From Caulobacter sp. Root343 (GTDB taxonomy: Bacteria > Pseudomonadota > Alphaproteobacteria > Caulobacterales > Caulobacteraceae): a stretch of DNA of 64,000 nt. Location: NCBI RefSeq assembly GCF_001425745.1, contig NZ_LMDF01000005.1, positions 680,472 through 744,471 on the forward strand, written 5' to 3'. How positions within the stretch are numbered: position 1 is the first letter of the stretch; the number at the start of each line of letters is the position of its first letter. Positions 35,055-44,093 of this stretch are shown piece by piece. The notes beneath the pieces are model-generated. The model was not told where the DNA came from and made no database searches. It saw only the letters and a list, made by a program, of their open reading frames with translations. Position numbers and translations under genes: made by a program.

Positions 35055-35780
35055 ATGACCGCTCCCATCTATCCCGATGACGACGCCCGCTGGGCCGCCG
35101 CCCGCGCCAAGGACCGCGCCGCCGAAGGCGTCTTCTACATGGGCGTGCACACCACCGGCGTCTATTGCCTGGCCAGCTGCGGCGGCCGCCCGCTGCGCAA
35201 GAACGTCAGGTTCTACGCCACCCGCGAGGACGCCCGCGCCGCCGGCCTGCGCGCCTGCCTGCGCTGCAAGCCGGACATCGATCGCGAGACCCTGCGTTGG
35301 GGGATCGCGCAGACCAGCCTGGGCCTGGCCCTGGTCGCCCGCTCGGAGACGGGCCTGCGCCTGGTCACCTTGGGCGACGACGCCGAGACGCTGAAGGCGG
35401 ATCTGGAGAAGCGCTTCAAGCACGCCCGCATCGTCCTCGACGCCGAGGGCCTGGCCGGCGACCTGAAGGCGGTGGCCGACCTCGTCGACCATCCCGACCA
35501 CCGCCCGAGCCTGCCGATCGACGCCAGAGGCACCGAGCTGCAACAGGCCGTCTGGGCCGCCCTGCGCGAGATCCCGGCGGGCCAGACCGCGTCCTATGCC
35601 GACATCGCCCGCGCCATCGGCCGGTCCAGCGCTTTCCGCGCCGTGGCCCAGGCCTGTGGAGCCAACCCTCTGGCGGTGATCACGCCCTGCCACCGCGTGG
35701 TCCGCGCCGACGGCGGCCTGTCCGGCTATCGCTGGGGCGTCGAGCGCAAGCGAGCGCTCCTGGCACGGGAGGCGGCGTGA
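35055..35780 (+). CDS. ada: Ada-type methyltransferase: Ada zinc domain fused directly to O6-methylguanine methyltransferase
   Basis: 241 residues. The N-terminal Ada zinc domain has all four Cys (38, 42, 68 and 71: YCLASC and ACLRC), including the methylphosphotriester acceptor Cys38. The C-terminal MGMT domain has ITPCHRVVRADGGLSGYRWG, with the acceptor Cys at about 212. The AraC-type DNA-binding domain that normally sits between them is absent, so this is a repair protein that cannot obviously regulate transcription as E. coli Ada does. Its stop overlaps the next gene by 4 bases (GTGA), and its ribosome-binding site lies in a hairpin. Confidence 0.93.
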   Translation: MTAPIYPDDDARWAAARAKDRAAEGVFYMGVHTTGVYCLASCGGRPLRKNVRFYATREDARAAGLRACLRCKPDIDRETLRWGIAQTSLGLALVARSETGLRLVTLGDDAETLKADLEKRFKHARIVLDAEGLAGDLKAVADLVDHPDHRPSLPIDARGTELQQAVWAALREIPAGQTASYADIARAIGRSSAFRAVAQACGANPLAVITPCHRVVRADGGLSGYRWGVERKRALLAREAA

Positions 35781-36463
35781 CTCTAGACTGGAGCCGCATC
35801 GCCGCCGAGCTGGACGCCCGCGGCTGGGCCCTGACCGGCCCGCTGCTGAAGCCCGAGACCTGCAACGCGATCGCCGACCTCTATCCGCGCGACGCGGGCT
35901 TCCGCAGCCGGGTGGTGATGGCCCGCCACGGCTTCGGGCGCGGCGAGTACAAGTACTTCAGCTACCCCCTGCCGGACGTCGTGCAACGGCTCCGGCAGGG
36001 CCTGTACGGGCCGCTGTCGACGATCGCCAACCGCTGGGCCGAGCGGCTGGGCGAGGACCGGCGCTTCCCCGAGAACCTGGACGACATGCTGGCCCGCTGC
36101 CGTGAAGCCGGCCAGGTCCGGCCGACGCCGCTGCTGCTGACCTACGGCCCCGGCGACTACAACTGCCTGCACCAGGACCTCTATGGCGAACACGTCTTCC
36201 CCCTGCAGGCGGCCTTCCTGCTGGACGAGCCGGGACGCGACTTCGAGGGCGGCGAGTTCGTGCTGGTCGAGCAGCGCCCCCGCCAGCAGTCCGCGCCCCA
36301 GGTCGTGCCGCTGCGTCAGGGCGAGGGCGTGATCTTCGCGGTCCGCGAACGCCCGGCCGAAGGCGTGCGCGGCGTGCACCGCCGGGTGCTGCGGCACGGG
36401 GTCAGCGAGATCCGGGCCGGGAGGCGGCGGACCTTGGGCGTGATCTTTCACGACGCGACCTGA
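35777..36463 (+). CDS. 2-oxoglutarate/Fe(II)-dependent oxygenase
   Basis: 228 residues. Double-stranded beta-helix oxygenase with the facial triad visible as HQD (LHQDLYGEHVFPLQ) and a distal His (GVRGVHRRVLRHGV); a following Arg pair (RAGRRRTLG) binds 2-oxoglutarate. It is closer to prolyl-4-hydroxylase-type enzymes than to AlkB. The GTG start overlaps the Ada-like stop (GTGA), implying joint synthesis and a role related to alkylation damage; the substrate is not known. Confidence 0.88.
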   Translation: MTLDWSRIAAELDARGWALTGPLLKPETCNAIADLYPRDAGFRSRVVMARHGFGRGEYKYFSYPLPDVVQRLRQGLYGPLSTIANRWAERLGEDRRFPENLDDMLARCREAGQVRPTPLLLTYGPGDYNCLHQDLYGEHVFPLQAAFLLDEPGRDFEGGEFVLVEQRPRQQSAPQVVPLRQGEGVIFAVRERPAEGVRGVHRRVLRHGVSEIRAGRRRTLGVIFHDAT

Positions 36464-36475
36464 CCGCCTCTAGCT

Positions 36476-36616
36476 CTCCTCCCCCTCTGGGGGAGGGGGA
36501 CCGGCGAACGCCGGTGGAGGGGCCCTGGGTGTTTCAGCCGCACGACCGCTTCGCGGACCCCTCCGTCTCGATGCGTATTCGCATCGATCCACCTCCCCCT
36601 AATGGGGAGGAGGGTC
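36476..36616. repeat. Palindromic intergenic element, family D
   Basis: CTCCTCCCCCTCTGGGGGAG on the left and CCTAATGGGGAGGAGGG on the right, with internal palindromes such as GATGCGTATTCGCATC. It separates the oxygenase from the convergent NnrU-like gene. Confidence 0.75.
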
Positions 36617-36623
36617 CCCCCAT

Positions 36624-37190
36624 TCATCCCAGCGGTGAAACCCCGAACAGCACCCGGTGCAGGAAGAACACGAACACGCACCACAGCACCGTCCCGGCCA
36701 CCACCGCGATGACATCCGCGCGCGGCCTGACCACCACCGGGGCCGGCTCCTTGCGACCCAAGGCCGAGATCAGGTCGAGGATCGCCCAGACCAGGAACGC
36801 GCCGAACAGGGTCACCGAGGCCTGGTCGCCATTGGCCAGCAGGTGGCCGCTGGACCAGAAGATCACGCCCAGCAGCATCGGATGGCGCACGGTCGCCTTG
36901 ATCCGTCCGGTCGGGGCGTTGGCGGTCGGCATCAGCACGAAGGCCATCCAGACCAGCACCCAGGTCACGCGACGTCCCCAGGCCGGCGGGTCGTAGAGCT
37001 GCGGCGCGGTCGGCCGGAACAGGATCCAGCCCCAGATGATCAGGCCCAGACCCACGAACGAGGCCAGCGAATAGAGGCCCTTCCAGCGCTTGGGACTGGC
37101 GGCGATCTGGGCGTCGCGATACGGCCCGGCCAGGATCCGCACCGAGTGGACGCCCAGGAACACGACCAGCCCCAGGATCAGAATCGTCAT
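36624..37190 (-). CDS. NnrU family membrane protein
   Basis: 188 residues with about five hydrophobic helices and the family stretch HSVRILAGPYRD near the N-terminus, RHPMLLGVIFWSSGHLLANG in the middle and a C-terminal helix. The motif RHPM/L-x(6)-W-x-x-x-H-L-x-x-NGD is characteristic of NnrU/isoprenylcysteine-methyltransferase-like proteins. ATG 37190 follows GGGAGG. The function in Caulobacter is not established; family members are linked to nitrogen oxide metabolism only in denitrifiers. Confidence 0.87.
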   Translation of the reverse strand: MTILILGLVVFLGVHSVRILAGPYRDAQIAASPKRWKGLYSLASFVGLGLIIWGWILFRPTAPQLYDPPAWGRRVTWVLVWMAFVLMPTANAPTGRIKATVRHPMLLGVIFWSSGHLLANGDQASVTLFGAFLVWAILDLISALGRKEPAPVVVRPRADVIAVVAGTVLWCVFVFFLHRVLFGVSPLG

Positions 37191-37336
37191 GCCCGCCTCC
37201 CGTTTGGGCGGAGGATAGTCACGGAACGCGGGTCTTCGAAAGCGTCGCGGCGAAGCTCTTGAATTCACGCCGATCAGCAACAGCTAAGGTTCCTGGCGAC
37301 ATTGACGCCTCGCCCTTACCCCCGTATCGCGCACCC

Positions 37337-38197
37337 ATGATGGACTTCCCCGCCGGCCTTTCCGACCTTTCCGACCGCTATGACGTGGTGCTCTGCGACG
37401 TCTGGGGCGTGATCCACAACGGTGTGGCCAGCTTTCCCGAGGCCTGCGCGGCCCTGACGAAGTGGGCGGAGACCAAGGGTCCGGTGGTGCTGATCTCGAA
37501 CTCGCCGCGCCCCTCGTTCGACGTGGTGGCGCAGCTGGACAGCCTAGGCGTGCCGCGCTCGGCCTGGAACGGCTTCGTCACCTCGGGCGACGCCACCCGC
37601 GCGCTGTTGCAGCCCCACGCCGGGACCAAGGTCTGGAAGGTTGGCCCCGAGCGCGACGCGCCGCTGTGGGCCGGCTTCGACCTCACCCTCGCCGGCTGCG
37701 AGGACGCCGACTTCATCCTGTGCTCGGGCCTCTACGAGGACGAGACGGAGGTCCCCGAGGACTATCGCGACCGCCTGAAGGTCGCCGCCGACCGGGGCCT
37801 GCTGTTCATCTGCGCCAATCCCGACCGCGTGGTGCAGCGCGGCGATCGGCTGATCTTCTGCGCGGGATCGCTGGCCGACCTCTATGAGAGCCTGGGCGGC
37901 CAGGTGGTGATGGCAGGCAAGCCCTATGGGGCGATCTACGACCTGGCCCTGGCCGAGGCGGCCAAGCTGCTGGACCGCCCCGTCGATCGGGACCGCGTGC
38001 TCTGTGTCGGCGACGGCGTCATCACCGACGTCAAGGGCGCCCACGAGCAGAAGCTGGCCTGCCTGTTCGTCGCCAAGGGCATCCACGGCGAGAAGGCCGT
38101 CGGTCCCGACGGCCGCCTGAACCCCGACGCCGTCCAGGCCCTGCTGGACGCCGAGGCGGTGGGCGCGACCCACGCCATCGGCGATCTGGTCTGGTGA
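37337..38197 (+). CDS. HAD family hydrolase, subclass IIA (TIGR01459-like)
   Basis: 286 residues. Motif I VVLCDVWGVIHNG is the DxWGV variant of the DxDG nucleophile motif; motif II LISNSPRPS; a cap domain; motif III GKPYGAIYDLAL and motif IV CVGDGVITDVKGA. The subclass includes nucleotide and sugar phosphatases; the substrate is unknown. Two adjacent ATGs (37337, 37340) can start it. A MaoC hydratase follows after 61 bases. Confidence 0.93.
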   Translation: MMDFPAGLSDLSDRYDVVLCDVWGVIHNGVASFPEACAALTKWAETKGPVVLISNSPRPSFDVVAQLDSLGVPRSAWNGFVTSGDATRALLQPHAGTKVWKVGPERDAPLWAGFDLTLAGCEDADFILCSGLYEDETEVPEDYRDRLKVAADRGLLFICANPDRVVQRGDRLIFCAGSLADLYESLGGQVVMAGKPYGAIYDLALAEAAKLLDRPVDRDRVLCVGDGVITDVKGAHEQKLACLFVAKGIHGEKAVGPDGRLNPDAVQALLDAEAVGATHAIGDLVW

Positions 38198-38258
38198 ACA
38201 CGGATTGTCCCGCTAAACTGTGGTGCAATGCACAATAAAAACCGCAGGGGAACGCATC

Positions 38259-38681
38259 ATGCAGGGTAAGTTTCTGGAAGAGCTGAGCGTCGGCCAGTCG
38301 GCCGAACTGGTCCGTACGGTCGGCGAGGCCGACATCGAGGCCTTCGCCGACGTGACCGGCGACAACAATCCCGTCCACCTGGACGCCGACTACGCCGCCA
38401 CCACCAGCTTCGGCGAGCGCATCGCCCACGGCATGCTGTCGGCCGGCTATATCTCGGCGGTGCTGGGCACCACCCTGCCGGGTCCGGGCGCGATCTACCT
38501 GTCGCAGGCCCTGCGCTTCAAGCGCCCGGTCCGGATCGGCGACGCCGTCACCGCCCGCGCCACCGTCACCGAGATCGACCAGGCCAAGGCCCGCGTCACC
38601 TTCGCCACCGTCTGCCTGGTCAACGGCAAGCCGGTGGTCGACGGCGAGGCCGTGGTCATGGTTCCCCGCAAGGCCGCCTGA
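38259..38681 (+). CDS. MaoC family (R)-specific enoyl-CoA hydratase
   Basis: 140 residues, one hot-dog domain. The hydratase-2 motif DVTGDNNPVHLDADYAATTS holds the catalytic Asp and His; FGERIAHGMLSAGYISAVLG is the conserved continuation. It hydrates trans-2-enoyl-CoA to (R)-3-hydroxyacyl-CoA, which links beta-oxidation to polyhydroxyalkanoate synthesis. ATG 38259 lies after CAGGGG. The stop shares one base with ribF (TGATG). Confidence 0.93.
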   Translation: MQGKFLEELSVGQSAELVRTVGEADIEAFADVTGDNNPVHLDADYAATTSFGERIAHGMLSAGYISAVLGTTLPGPGAIYLSQALRFKRPVRIGDAVTARATVTEIDQAKARVTFATVCLVNGKPVVDGEAVVMVPRKAA

Positions 38682-39634
38682 TGCACCTGAAGACCGTCCA
38701 CGCCTGGAAGAACCTGCCCCCCGAGGAGCGCGGCGCATCCGTGGCGCTCGGCAATTTCGACGGCGTGCATCGCGGCCACCAGCAGGTCATCGCGCAGGCG
38801 GCGAAAGCGGCCCTGGCTGGCAAGACGCCGCTGGGCGTGGTCAGCTTCGATCCGCATCCGCGCCGGCTGTTTCGCCCGAGCGAACCGGCCTTCAAGCTGA
38901 TGACCCACGGCCAGCAGGCCCGCGCCCTGGGCGGACTGGGCGTGGACCTGTTCTACCTGCTGCCGTTCGACTTCGAGATGGCCAGCTTCGGCGACCGCGA
39001 GTTCGTCGAGAAGGTGCTGGTCGAGGCCCTGGCCGTGAAGCACGTGGCCGTCGGCTTCGACATCTCGTTCGGCCGAGGCCGATCGGGCAGCGCCGACCTG
39101 ATGAGGACCTACGGCGCCGAGTACGGCTTCACCGTCTCGGTGGCCGAGCCGGTGGCCGAATTCTCGGCCGGGGGGGACGGCGAGAAGTTCTCGTCCACCG
39201 GCGTGCGCGACGCCCTGCGCGACGGCCATCCGGAGCAGGCCGCCCGTATCCTGGGGCGGCCGTTCGCCATCGAGGGCGTGGTGCGCCGGGGCCAGCAGCT
39301 GGGCCGCCAGCTGGGCTTCCCGACCGCCAATGTCGAGGTCGAGGACTATGTGGTGCCCAAGCTGGGCGTCTACGCCACCCGCACCCGCCTGCCCGACGGC
39401 CGCGAGGTGCCGGGCGTGGCCAATCTCGGCAACAATCCGACCACCGGCGAGGTCGAGACCCGGCTGGAGACCTGGCTGTTCGACTTCGACGAAGACCTTT
39501 ACGGTCAGGTGATCGAGACCGACCTGATCGCCTTCCTGCGCCCCGAGCTGAAGTTCGACAGCATCGACCTGCTGGTCCAGCAGGTGCTGAAGGACGAGCA
39601 GGCCGCCCGCGCGATCGTGGCGCCGGGGTTTTAG
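38681..39634 (+). CDS. ribF: Bifunctional riboflavin kinase / FAD synthetase
   Basis: 317 residues. The N-terminal nucleotidyltransferase domain shows LGNFDGVHRGHQQVIAQA and FDPHPRRLFRP; the C-terminal riboflavin kinase domain shows GRPFAIEGVVRRGQQLGRQL, GFPTANVEVEDYVVPKLGVY and the NLGNNPTTG region. It makes FMN and FAD. It overlaps the hydratase by one base. The gene order ribF-ileS-lspA is widely conserved; here the protease gene interrupts it. Confidence 0.97.
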   Translation: MHLKTVHAWKNLPPEERGASVALGNFDGVHRGHQQVIAQAAKAALAGKTPLGVVSFDPHPRRLFRPSEPAFKLMTHGQQARALGGLGVDLFYLLPFDFEMASFGDREFVEKVLVEALAVKHVAVGFDISFGRGRSGSADLMRTYGAEYGFTVSVAEPVAEFSAGGDGEKFSSTGVRDALRDGHPEQAARILGRPFAIEGVVRRGQQLGRQLGFPTANVEVEDYVVPKLGVYATRTRLPDGREVPGVANLGNNPTTGEVETRLETWLFDFDEDLYGQVIETDLIAFLRPELKFDSIDLLVQQVLKDEQAARAIVAPGF

Positions 39635-39637
39635 CGT

Positions 39638-39768
39638 CCTTCTCCCCTTGCGGGAGAAGGTGGCTCGCGAAGCGAGACGGATGAGGGGTCGCGCCGCCCT
39701 ATCCGGACAGGCCTATCGACCCCTCATCCGTCAGCTTCGCTGACACCTTCTCCCGCAAGGGGAGAAGG
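39638..39768. repeat. Palindromic intergenic element, family A copy 4
   Basis: CCTTCTCCCCTTGCGGGAG on the left, CTCCCGCAAGGGGAGAAGG on the right, with the same GATGAGGGG/CCCTCATCC middle as the copies at 5072, 7401 and 12708. Confidence 0.85.
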
Positions 39769-39824
39769 GGTTTCCGATCCTCACCCCACCCGTTAACCTT
39801 CCTGAACGGCTGGGTGGGGACCGC

Positions 39825-40916
39825 ATGCTCAAGGGACGCAAGTACGATCTGTTCGCGCGCGCCAAGCAGCCCGCGCCCCTACGTCGGCACGAGATCCTGG
39901 CCTATCCGGACGGCGCCCAGCTGGTGTTCGACACCGGCAAGGCGCTTGAGGTCGAGGGCGGCTATTGCGCCCTGCCCGACGGCGATCTGCTGGACGCCTA
40001 TTCCAACGCCGTGGTCCGCGCGGTCGAGCGGGTCGGGCCCAGCGTGGTGCGCATCCATCCGATGCTGGAGGACCCGCGGATGGCGGGCGTGGGCTCGGGC
40101 TTCGCCATAGGCGAGGGCGGGCTGATCCTGACCAATAGCCACGTGATCCAGGGCGCCAGCCGCTTCGTGGTCATCACCGCCGAAGGCCGCAGCCTGACGG
40201 CGCGCTGCGTCGGCGACGATCCCGACACCGACCTGGCGGTGATCAAGGTCGACCAGGCCGCCGATATCCCGGTGGCCCGGCTGGGCGACTCCAAGAAGCT
40301 GCGGCGCGGCCAGCTGATCATCGCCATCGGCGCGCCGCTGGGCTTCGAGGCCACGGTGACCACCGGCGTCGTCTCGGCCCTGGGCCGATCCTTGCGCGGC
40401 GAGCGCGGCCGGCTGATCGAGGACCTGATCCAGACCGACGCGGCGCTCAATCCGGGCAATAGCGGCGGGCCGCTGGTCAATTCCACCGGCGAGGTGGTCG
40501 GCATCGCCACGGCGATCATCGCCGGCTACCAGGGCCTGTGCTTCGCGGTCGCCGCCAACACCGCCCGCTTCGTGATCGCCGAGCTGCTGGCCCACGGCCA
40601 CGTGCGGCGCGGCTCGATCGGGCTCATAGCCCAGCAGGCCCCGATCCCGCCGGCCCTGGCCCAGGCGACAGGCGTGCGCCAGCCCTATGCGGTCTATGTC
40701 GCCCACGTCGATCTGGGCGGACCGGCGGCCAAGGCGGGGCTGCGCGAGGGCGACCTGCTGGTGGCGGCCGGCGACCAGCCGCTGACCGGGCTCGACGACT
40801 TGCTGCGGGCGCTGGACCACCACAGCATCGGCCGCCCGACCGTGTTCACGGTGATCCGCCAGGCGAGATTGATGAGCGTGACGGTGACGCCGAAGCCGCG
40901 AAAGCCGGGGGCTTAG
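39825..40916 (+). CDS. HtrA-like trypsin-fold protease with PDZ domain, no signal peptide
   Basis: 363 residues. A Ser protease domain (about 75-245) contains the triad: His in ILTNSHVIQGAS, Asp in DPDTDLAVIKVD, Ser in LNPGNSGGPLV. A single PDZ domain follows (about 265-350; GPAAKAGLREGDLLVAAGDQ). The first 60 residues are not hydrophobic and resemble nothing I recognise (FARAKQPAPLRRHEILAYPD). DegP-type proteases are normally exported, so this one appears to be cytoplasmic. It lies between ribF and ileS. Confidence 0.9.
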   Translation: MLKGRKYDLFARAKQPAPLRRHEILAYPDGAQLVFDTGKALEVEGGYCALPDGDLLDAYSNAVVRAVERVGPSVVRIHPMLEDPRMAGVGSGFAIGEGGLILTNSHVIQGASRFVVITAEGRSLTARCVGDDPDTDLAVIKVDQAADIPVARLGDSKKLRRGQLIIAIGAPLGFEATVTTGVVSALGRSLRGERGRLIEDLIQTDAALNPGNSGGPLVNSTGEVVGIATAIIAGYQGLCFAVAANTARFVIAELLAHGHVRRGSIGLIAQQAPIPPALAQATGVRQPYAVYVAHVDLGGPAAKAGLREGDLLVAAGDQPLTGLDDLLRALDHHSIGRPTVFTVIRQARLMSVTVTPKPRKPGA

Positions 40917-40921
40917 GGTCA

Positions 40922-41025
40922 CTTGCCCCCTCCGGGCCTTCGGCCCTCCTCCCCCGGAGGGGGAAGAAGGGATCGCGTCTTCTTCCCCCTCCGGGGGAGG
41001 AGCGCGTCAGCGCGGAGGGGGCAAG
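40922..41025. repeat. Palindromic intergenic element, family C copy
   Basis: Starts CTTGCCCCCTCCGGGCCTTC and ends CGGAGGGGGCAAG, with two copies of CTTCCCCCTCCGGGGGAGGA-like arms. The element at 53668 is nearly identical in sequence and length. Confidence 0.85.
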
Positions 41026-41186
41026 TACTGGCGTCTCCTCCCGCCCTCTGCTATCCCCCACGCCATGAGTTCCGTTCGGAAGATTTCGCGAATTATCCGC
41101 CCGGCGTGACGCCGCCGGACGATCCTGCAGCGCGCGCCGGGTTCTCACGCCCTCTTCCGACCCCTTTCAAAGCCGGACCTTTTTCC

Positions 41187-44087
41187 ATGGCCGACGACGC
41201 CACGACCGCCCGCGACTATCGCGAAACCGTCTTCCTGCCCGACACCCCGTTCCCGATGCGTGGCGGCCTGCCCAAGAAGGAGCCCGAGATCCTGGAGGGC
41301 TGGGCCGCGCTTTCGGACAAGGGCCTGTACGGCGCGATCCGCGCCAAGCGCCAGGCCGACGGCGCGCCGCTGTTCGTGCTGCACGACGGCCCGCCCTACG
41401 CCAACGGGGCCATCCACATCGGCCACGCCCTGAACAAGACGCTGAAGGACTTCGTGGTCCGTTCGCGCTTCGCCCTGGGCTACGACGTCGACTACGTGCC
41501 GGGCTGGGACTGCCACGGCCTGCCGATCGAGTGGAAGATCGAGGAAGAGTTCCGCGCCAAGGGCCGCCGCAAGGACGAGGTCCCGGCCGAGGAGTTCCGC
41601 ACCCGCTGCCGCGAATACGCCGGCGGCTGGATCGAGGCCCAGAAGACCGAGTTCCAGCGCCTGGGCGTGCTGGGCGACTGGTGGAGCCGCTACGCCACCA
41701 TGGACTTCAACTCGGAAGCCACCATCGTCGCCGAGTTCCACAAGTTCGCCGCCTCTGGCCAGCTCTATCGCGGCTCCAAGCCGGTGATGTGGAGCCCCGT
41801 CGAGCGCACGGCCCTGGCCGAGGCCGAGATCGAGTATCACGACCACGTCTCGCCGACGATCTGGGTCAAGTTCCCGGTCGTCGAGGGCTCGGACGCCGCC
41901 ACCGGCGCCAGCGTGGTGATCTGGACGACCACGCCCTGGACCATCCCGGCCAACCGCGCAGTCTCGTACAATCCCGACGTCGCCTACGCCGCTTACGAGG
42001 TCGTGGCGCTGGAGGAGAACCTCGAGTTCGCCCCCTGGTCGGCGCCAGGCGACCGCCTGGTCATCGCCGAGAAGCTGGCCGACGACGTGATGAAGGCGGC
42101 CAAGGTCGCCAGCTTCAAGAAGCTGGAGAGCGTCGACTGCGAAGGCATGGTCCTGGCCCATCCGCTGGCCGCGCTGGACACCCACTACGGCTTCGCCGTG
42201 CCGATGCTGGCCGGCGACCACGTCACCGACGACGCGGGCACGGGCTTCGTCCACACCGCGCCGGGCCATGGCGCCGACGACTACAATGTCTGGCTGGCCC
42301 ACGGTCATCGCGAAATCCCCGACACGGTGGATCCGGACGGGGCCTACTACCCGCATGTGCCGCTGTTCGGCGGTCTGAAGGTGCTGGAGACCGAGGGCAA
42401 GAAGGTCGGCAAGTTCGGCCCCGCCAACGGCGCGGTGATGGACAAGCTGATCGAGGCCGGCGCCCTGCTGGCCCGCGGCCGGGTCGAGCACAGCTATCCG
42501 CACAGCTGGCGCTCGAAGGCCCCGGTGATCTTCCGCAACACCCCGCAGTGGTTCATCCGCATGGACCACGCCGATGAGACCGGCCAGACCCTGCGCGAGA
42601 AGGCCCTGAAGGCCATCGCCGACACCGCCTTCCACCCCGACGCCGGTCGCAACCGCATCGGCTCGATGGTCGAGGGCCGTCCCGACTGGCTGGTCAGCCG
42701 CCAGCGCGCCTGGGGCACGCCCCTGGCGATGTTCGTCGACAAGCACACCGGCCATCCGCTGATGGACCCGGAGGTCAACGGCCGCATCCTGGCCGCCATC
42801 CGCGAAGGCGGGGCCGACGCCTGGTTCAAGCGCCCCGACGCCGACTTCCTGGGCCATCACGATCCGGCCCTCTACGAGAAGGTCGGCGACATCCTCGACG
42901 TCTGGTTCGACTCGGGCTGCACCCACGCCTTCACGATCGAGGGCCGTGACGACAGCCACTGGCCGGCCGACCTCTATCTGGAAGGCTCCGACCAGCATCG
43001 CGGCTGGTTCCAGTCGTCCTTGCTGGAAGGCTGCGGCACCCGCGGCCGCGCGCCCTACAAGGCGGTTCTCACCCATGGGTTCACCCAGGACGAGAACGGC
43101 GAGAAGATGTCCAAGTCCAAGGGCAACACCGTCGAGCCGCAGACCATCACCAAGGAAAGCGGCGCCGAGATCCTGCGCCTGTGGGCGGCGATGGTCGACT
43201 ATTCGGAAGACCAGCGGATCGGCAAGACGATCCTGGCCACCACCACCGACGCCTATCGCAAGCTGCGCAACACCACGCGCTACCTGCTGGGGGCCCTGGC
43301 CGGCTTCACGGAAGAGGAGCGGGTCACCGACTACGCCGACTTCCCGCCGCTGGAGAAGTACATCCTGCATCGCCTGTGGGAGCTGGATCGCGACGTCCGC
43401 GCCGCCTACGAGAGCTATCGCTTCAGCGACGTGACCCGGCCGCTGATCGAGTTCTGCCAGGGCGACCTTTCGACCCTGTTCTTCGACATCCGCAAGGACA
43501 GCCTCTATTGCGACGCGCCTAACGCCCTCCGGCGGAAGGCCTATCGCACGGTGCTGGACTATGTGTTCGAGCGCCTGACCATCTGGCTGTCGCCGCTGAC
43601 CAGCTTCACCATGGAAGAGGCGTGGCAGACGCGCTTCCCCGAGGCGGGCTCCAACAGTCTGCGGGTGATTCCAGCCACGCCGGCCGGGTGGGAAAACCCC
43701 GCCGAGGCCGCGCGCTGGGCCAAGGTCGAGACGGTGATGTCGGTGGTGACCGGCGCCCTGGAAGTCGAACGTCGCGAAAAGCGGGTCGGCTCGGCGCTGG
43801 AGGCCGCGCCGGTGGTCCACGTCGCCGACGCCGACCTGCTGGCCGCCTTCGACGGCCTGGACGCGGCCGAGGTGTTCCGCACTTCCGCCGCTACGCTTTT
43901 GGCCGGTGACGCCGGCGCGTTCCGGACCGACGAGGTCAAGGGCGTCTCGGTGGACCCGAAACTGGCGGAGGGCCAGAAGTGCGCCCGCTCGTGGCGGATC
44001 CTGCCCGAGGTGGGAACCGACCCCCGCTATCCGGAGCTTAGCCTTCGCGACGCCGAAGCGGTGGCGTACTGGGACGCGACGCACTGA
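41187..44087 (+). CDS. ileS: Isoleucyl-tRNA synthetase
   Basis: 966 residues. HIGH motif as PPYANGAIHIGHALNKTLKD, WDCHGLPIEWKIE, the editing domain with TTTPWTIPANRAVSYNP and GTGFVHTAPGHGADDY, and KMSKS as NGEKMSKSKGNTVEPQ. ATG 41187 is at the conserved MADDATTARDYRETVFLP start. The C-terminus, where most bacterial IleRS carry a zinc finger with four cysteines, retains only KCARSW and ends in a Cys-free stretch, so zinc binding is apparently lost. It is followed by lspA after a palindromic element. Confidence 0.98.
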   Translation: MADDATTARDYRETVFLPDTPFPMRGGLPKKEPEILEGWAALSDKGLYGAIRAKRQADGAPLFVLHDGPPYANGAIHIGHALNKTLKDFVVRSRFALGYDVDYVPGWDCHGLPIEWKIEEEFRAKGRRKDEVPAEEFRTRCREYAGGWIEAQKTEFQRLGVLGDWWSRYATMDFNSEATIVAEFHKFAASGQLYRGSKPVMWSPVERTALAEAEIEYHDHVSPTIWVKFPVVEGSDAATGASVVIWTTTPWTIPANRAVSYNPDVAYAAYEVVALEENLEFAPWSAPGDRLVIAEKLADDVMKAAKVASFKKLESVDCEGMVLAHPLAALDTHYGFAVPMLAGDHVTDDAGTGFVHTAPGHGADDYNVWLAHGHREIPDTVDPDGAYYPHVPLFGGLKVLETEGKKVGKFGPANGAVMDKLIEAGALLARGRVEHSYPHSWRSKAPVIFRNTPQWFIRMDHADETGQTLREKALKAIADTAFHPDAGRNRIGSMVEGRPDWLVSRQRAWGTPLAMFVDKHTGHPLMDPEVNGRILAAIREGGADAWFKRPDADFLGHHDPALYEKVGDILDVWFDSGCTHAFTIEGRDDSHWPADLYLEGSDQHRGWFQSSLLEGCGTRGRAPYKAVLTHGFTQDENGEKMSKSKGNTVEPQTITKESGAEILRLWAAMVDYSEDQRIGKTILATTTDAYRKLRNTTRYLLGALAGFTEEERVTDYADFPPLEKYILHRLWELDRDVRAAYESYRFSDVTRPLIEFCQGDLSTLFFDIRKDSLYCDAPNALRRKAYRTVLDYVFERLTIWLSPLTSFTMEEAWQTRFPEAGSNSLRVIPATPAGWENPAEAARWAKVETVMSVVTGALEVERREKRVGSALEAAPVVHVADADLLAAFDGLDAAEVFRTSAATLLAGDAGAFRTDEVKGVSVDPKLAEGQKCARSWRILPEVGTDPRYPELSLRDAEAVAYWDATH

Positions 44088-44093
44088 GAAGTC

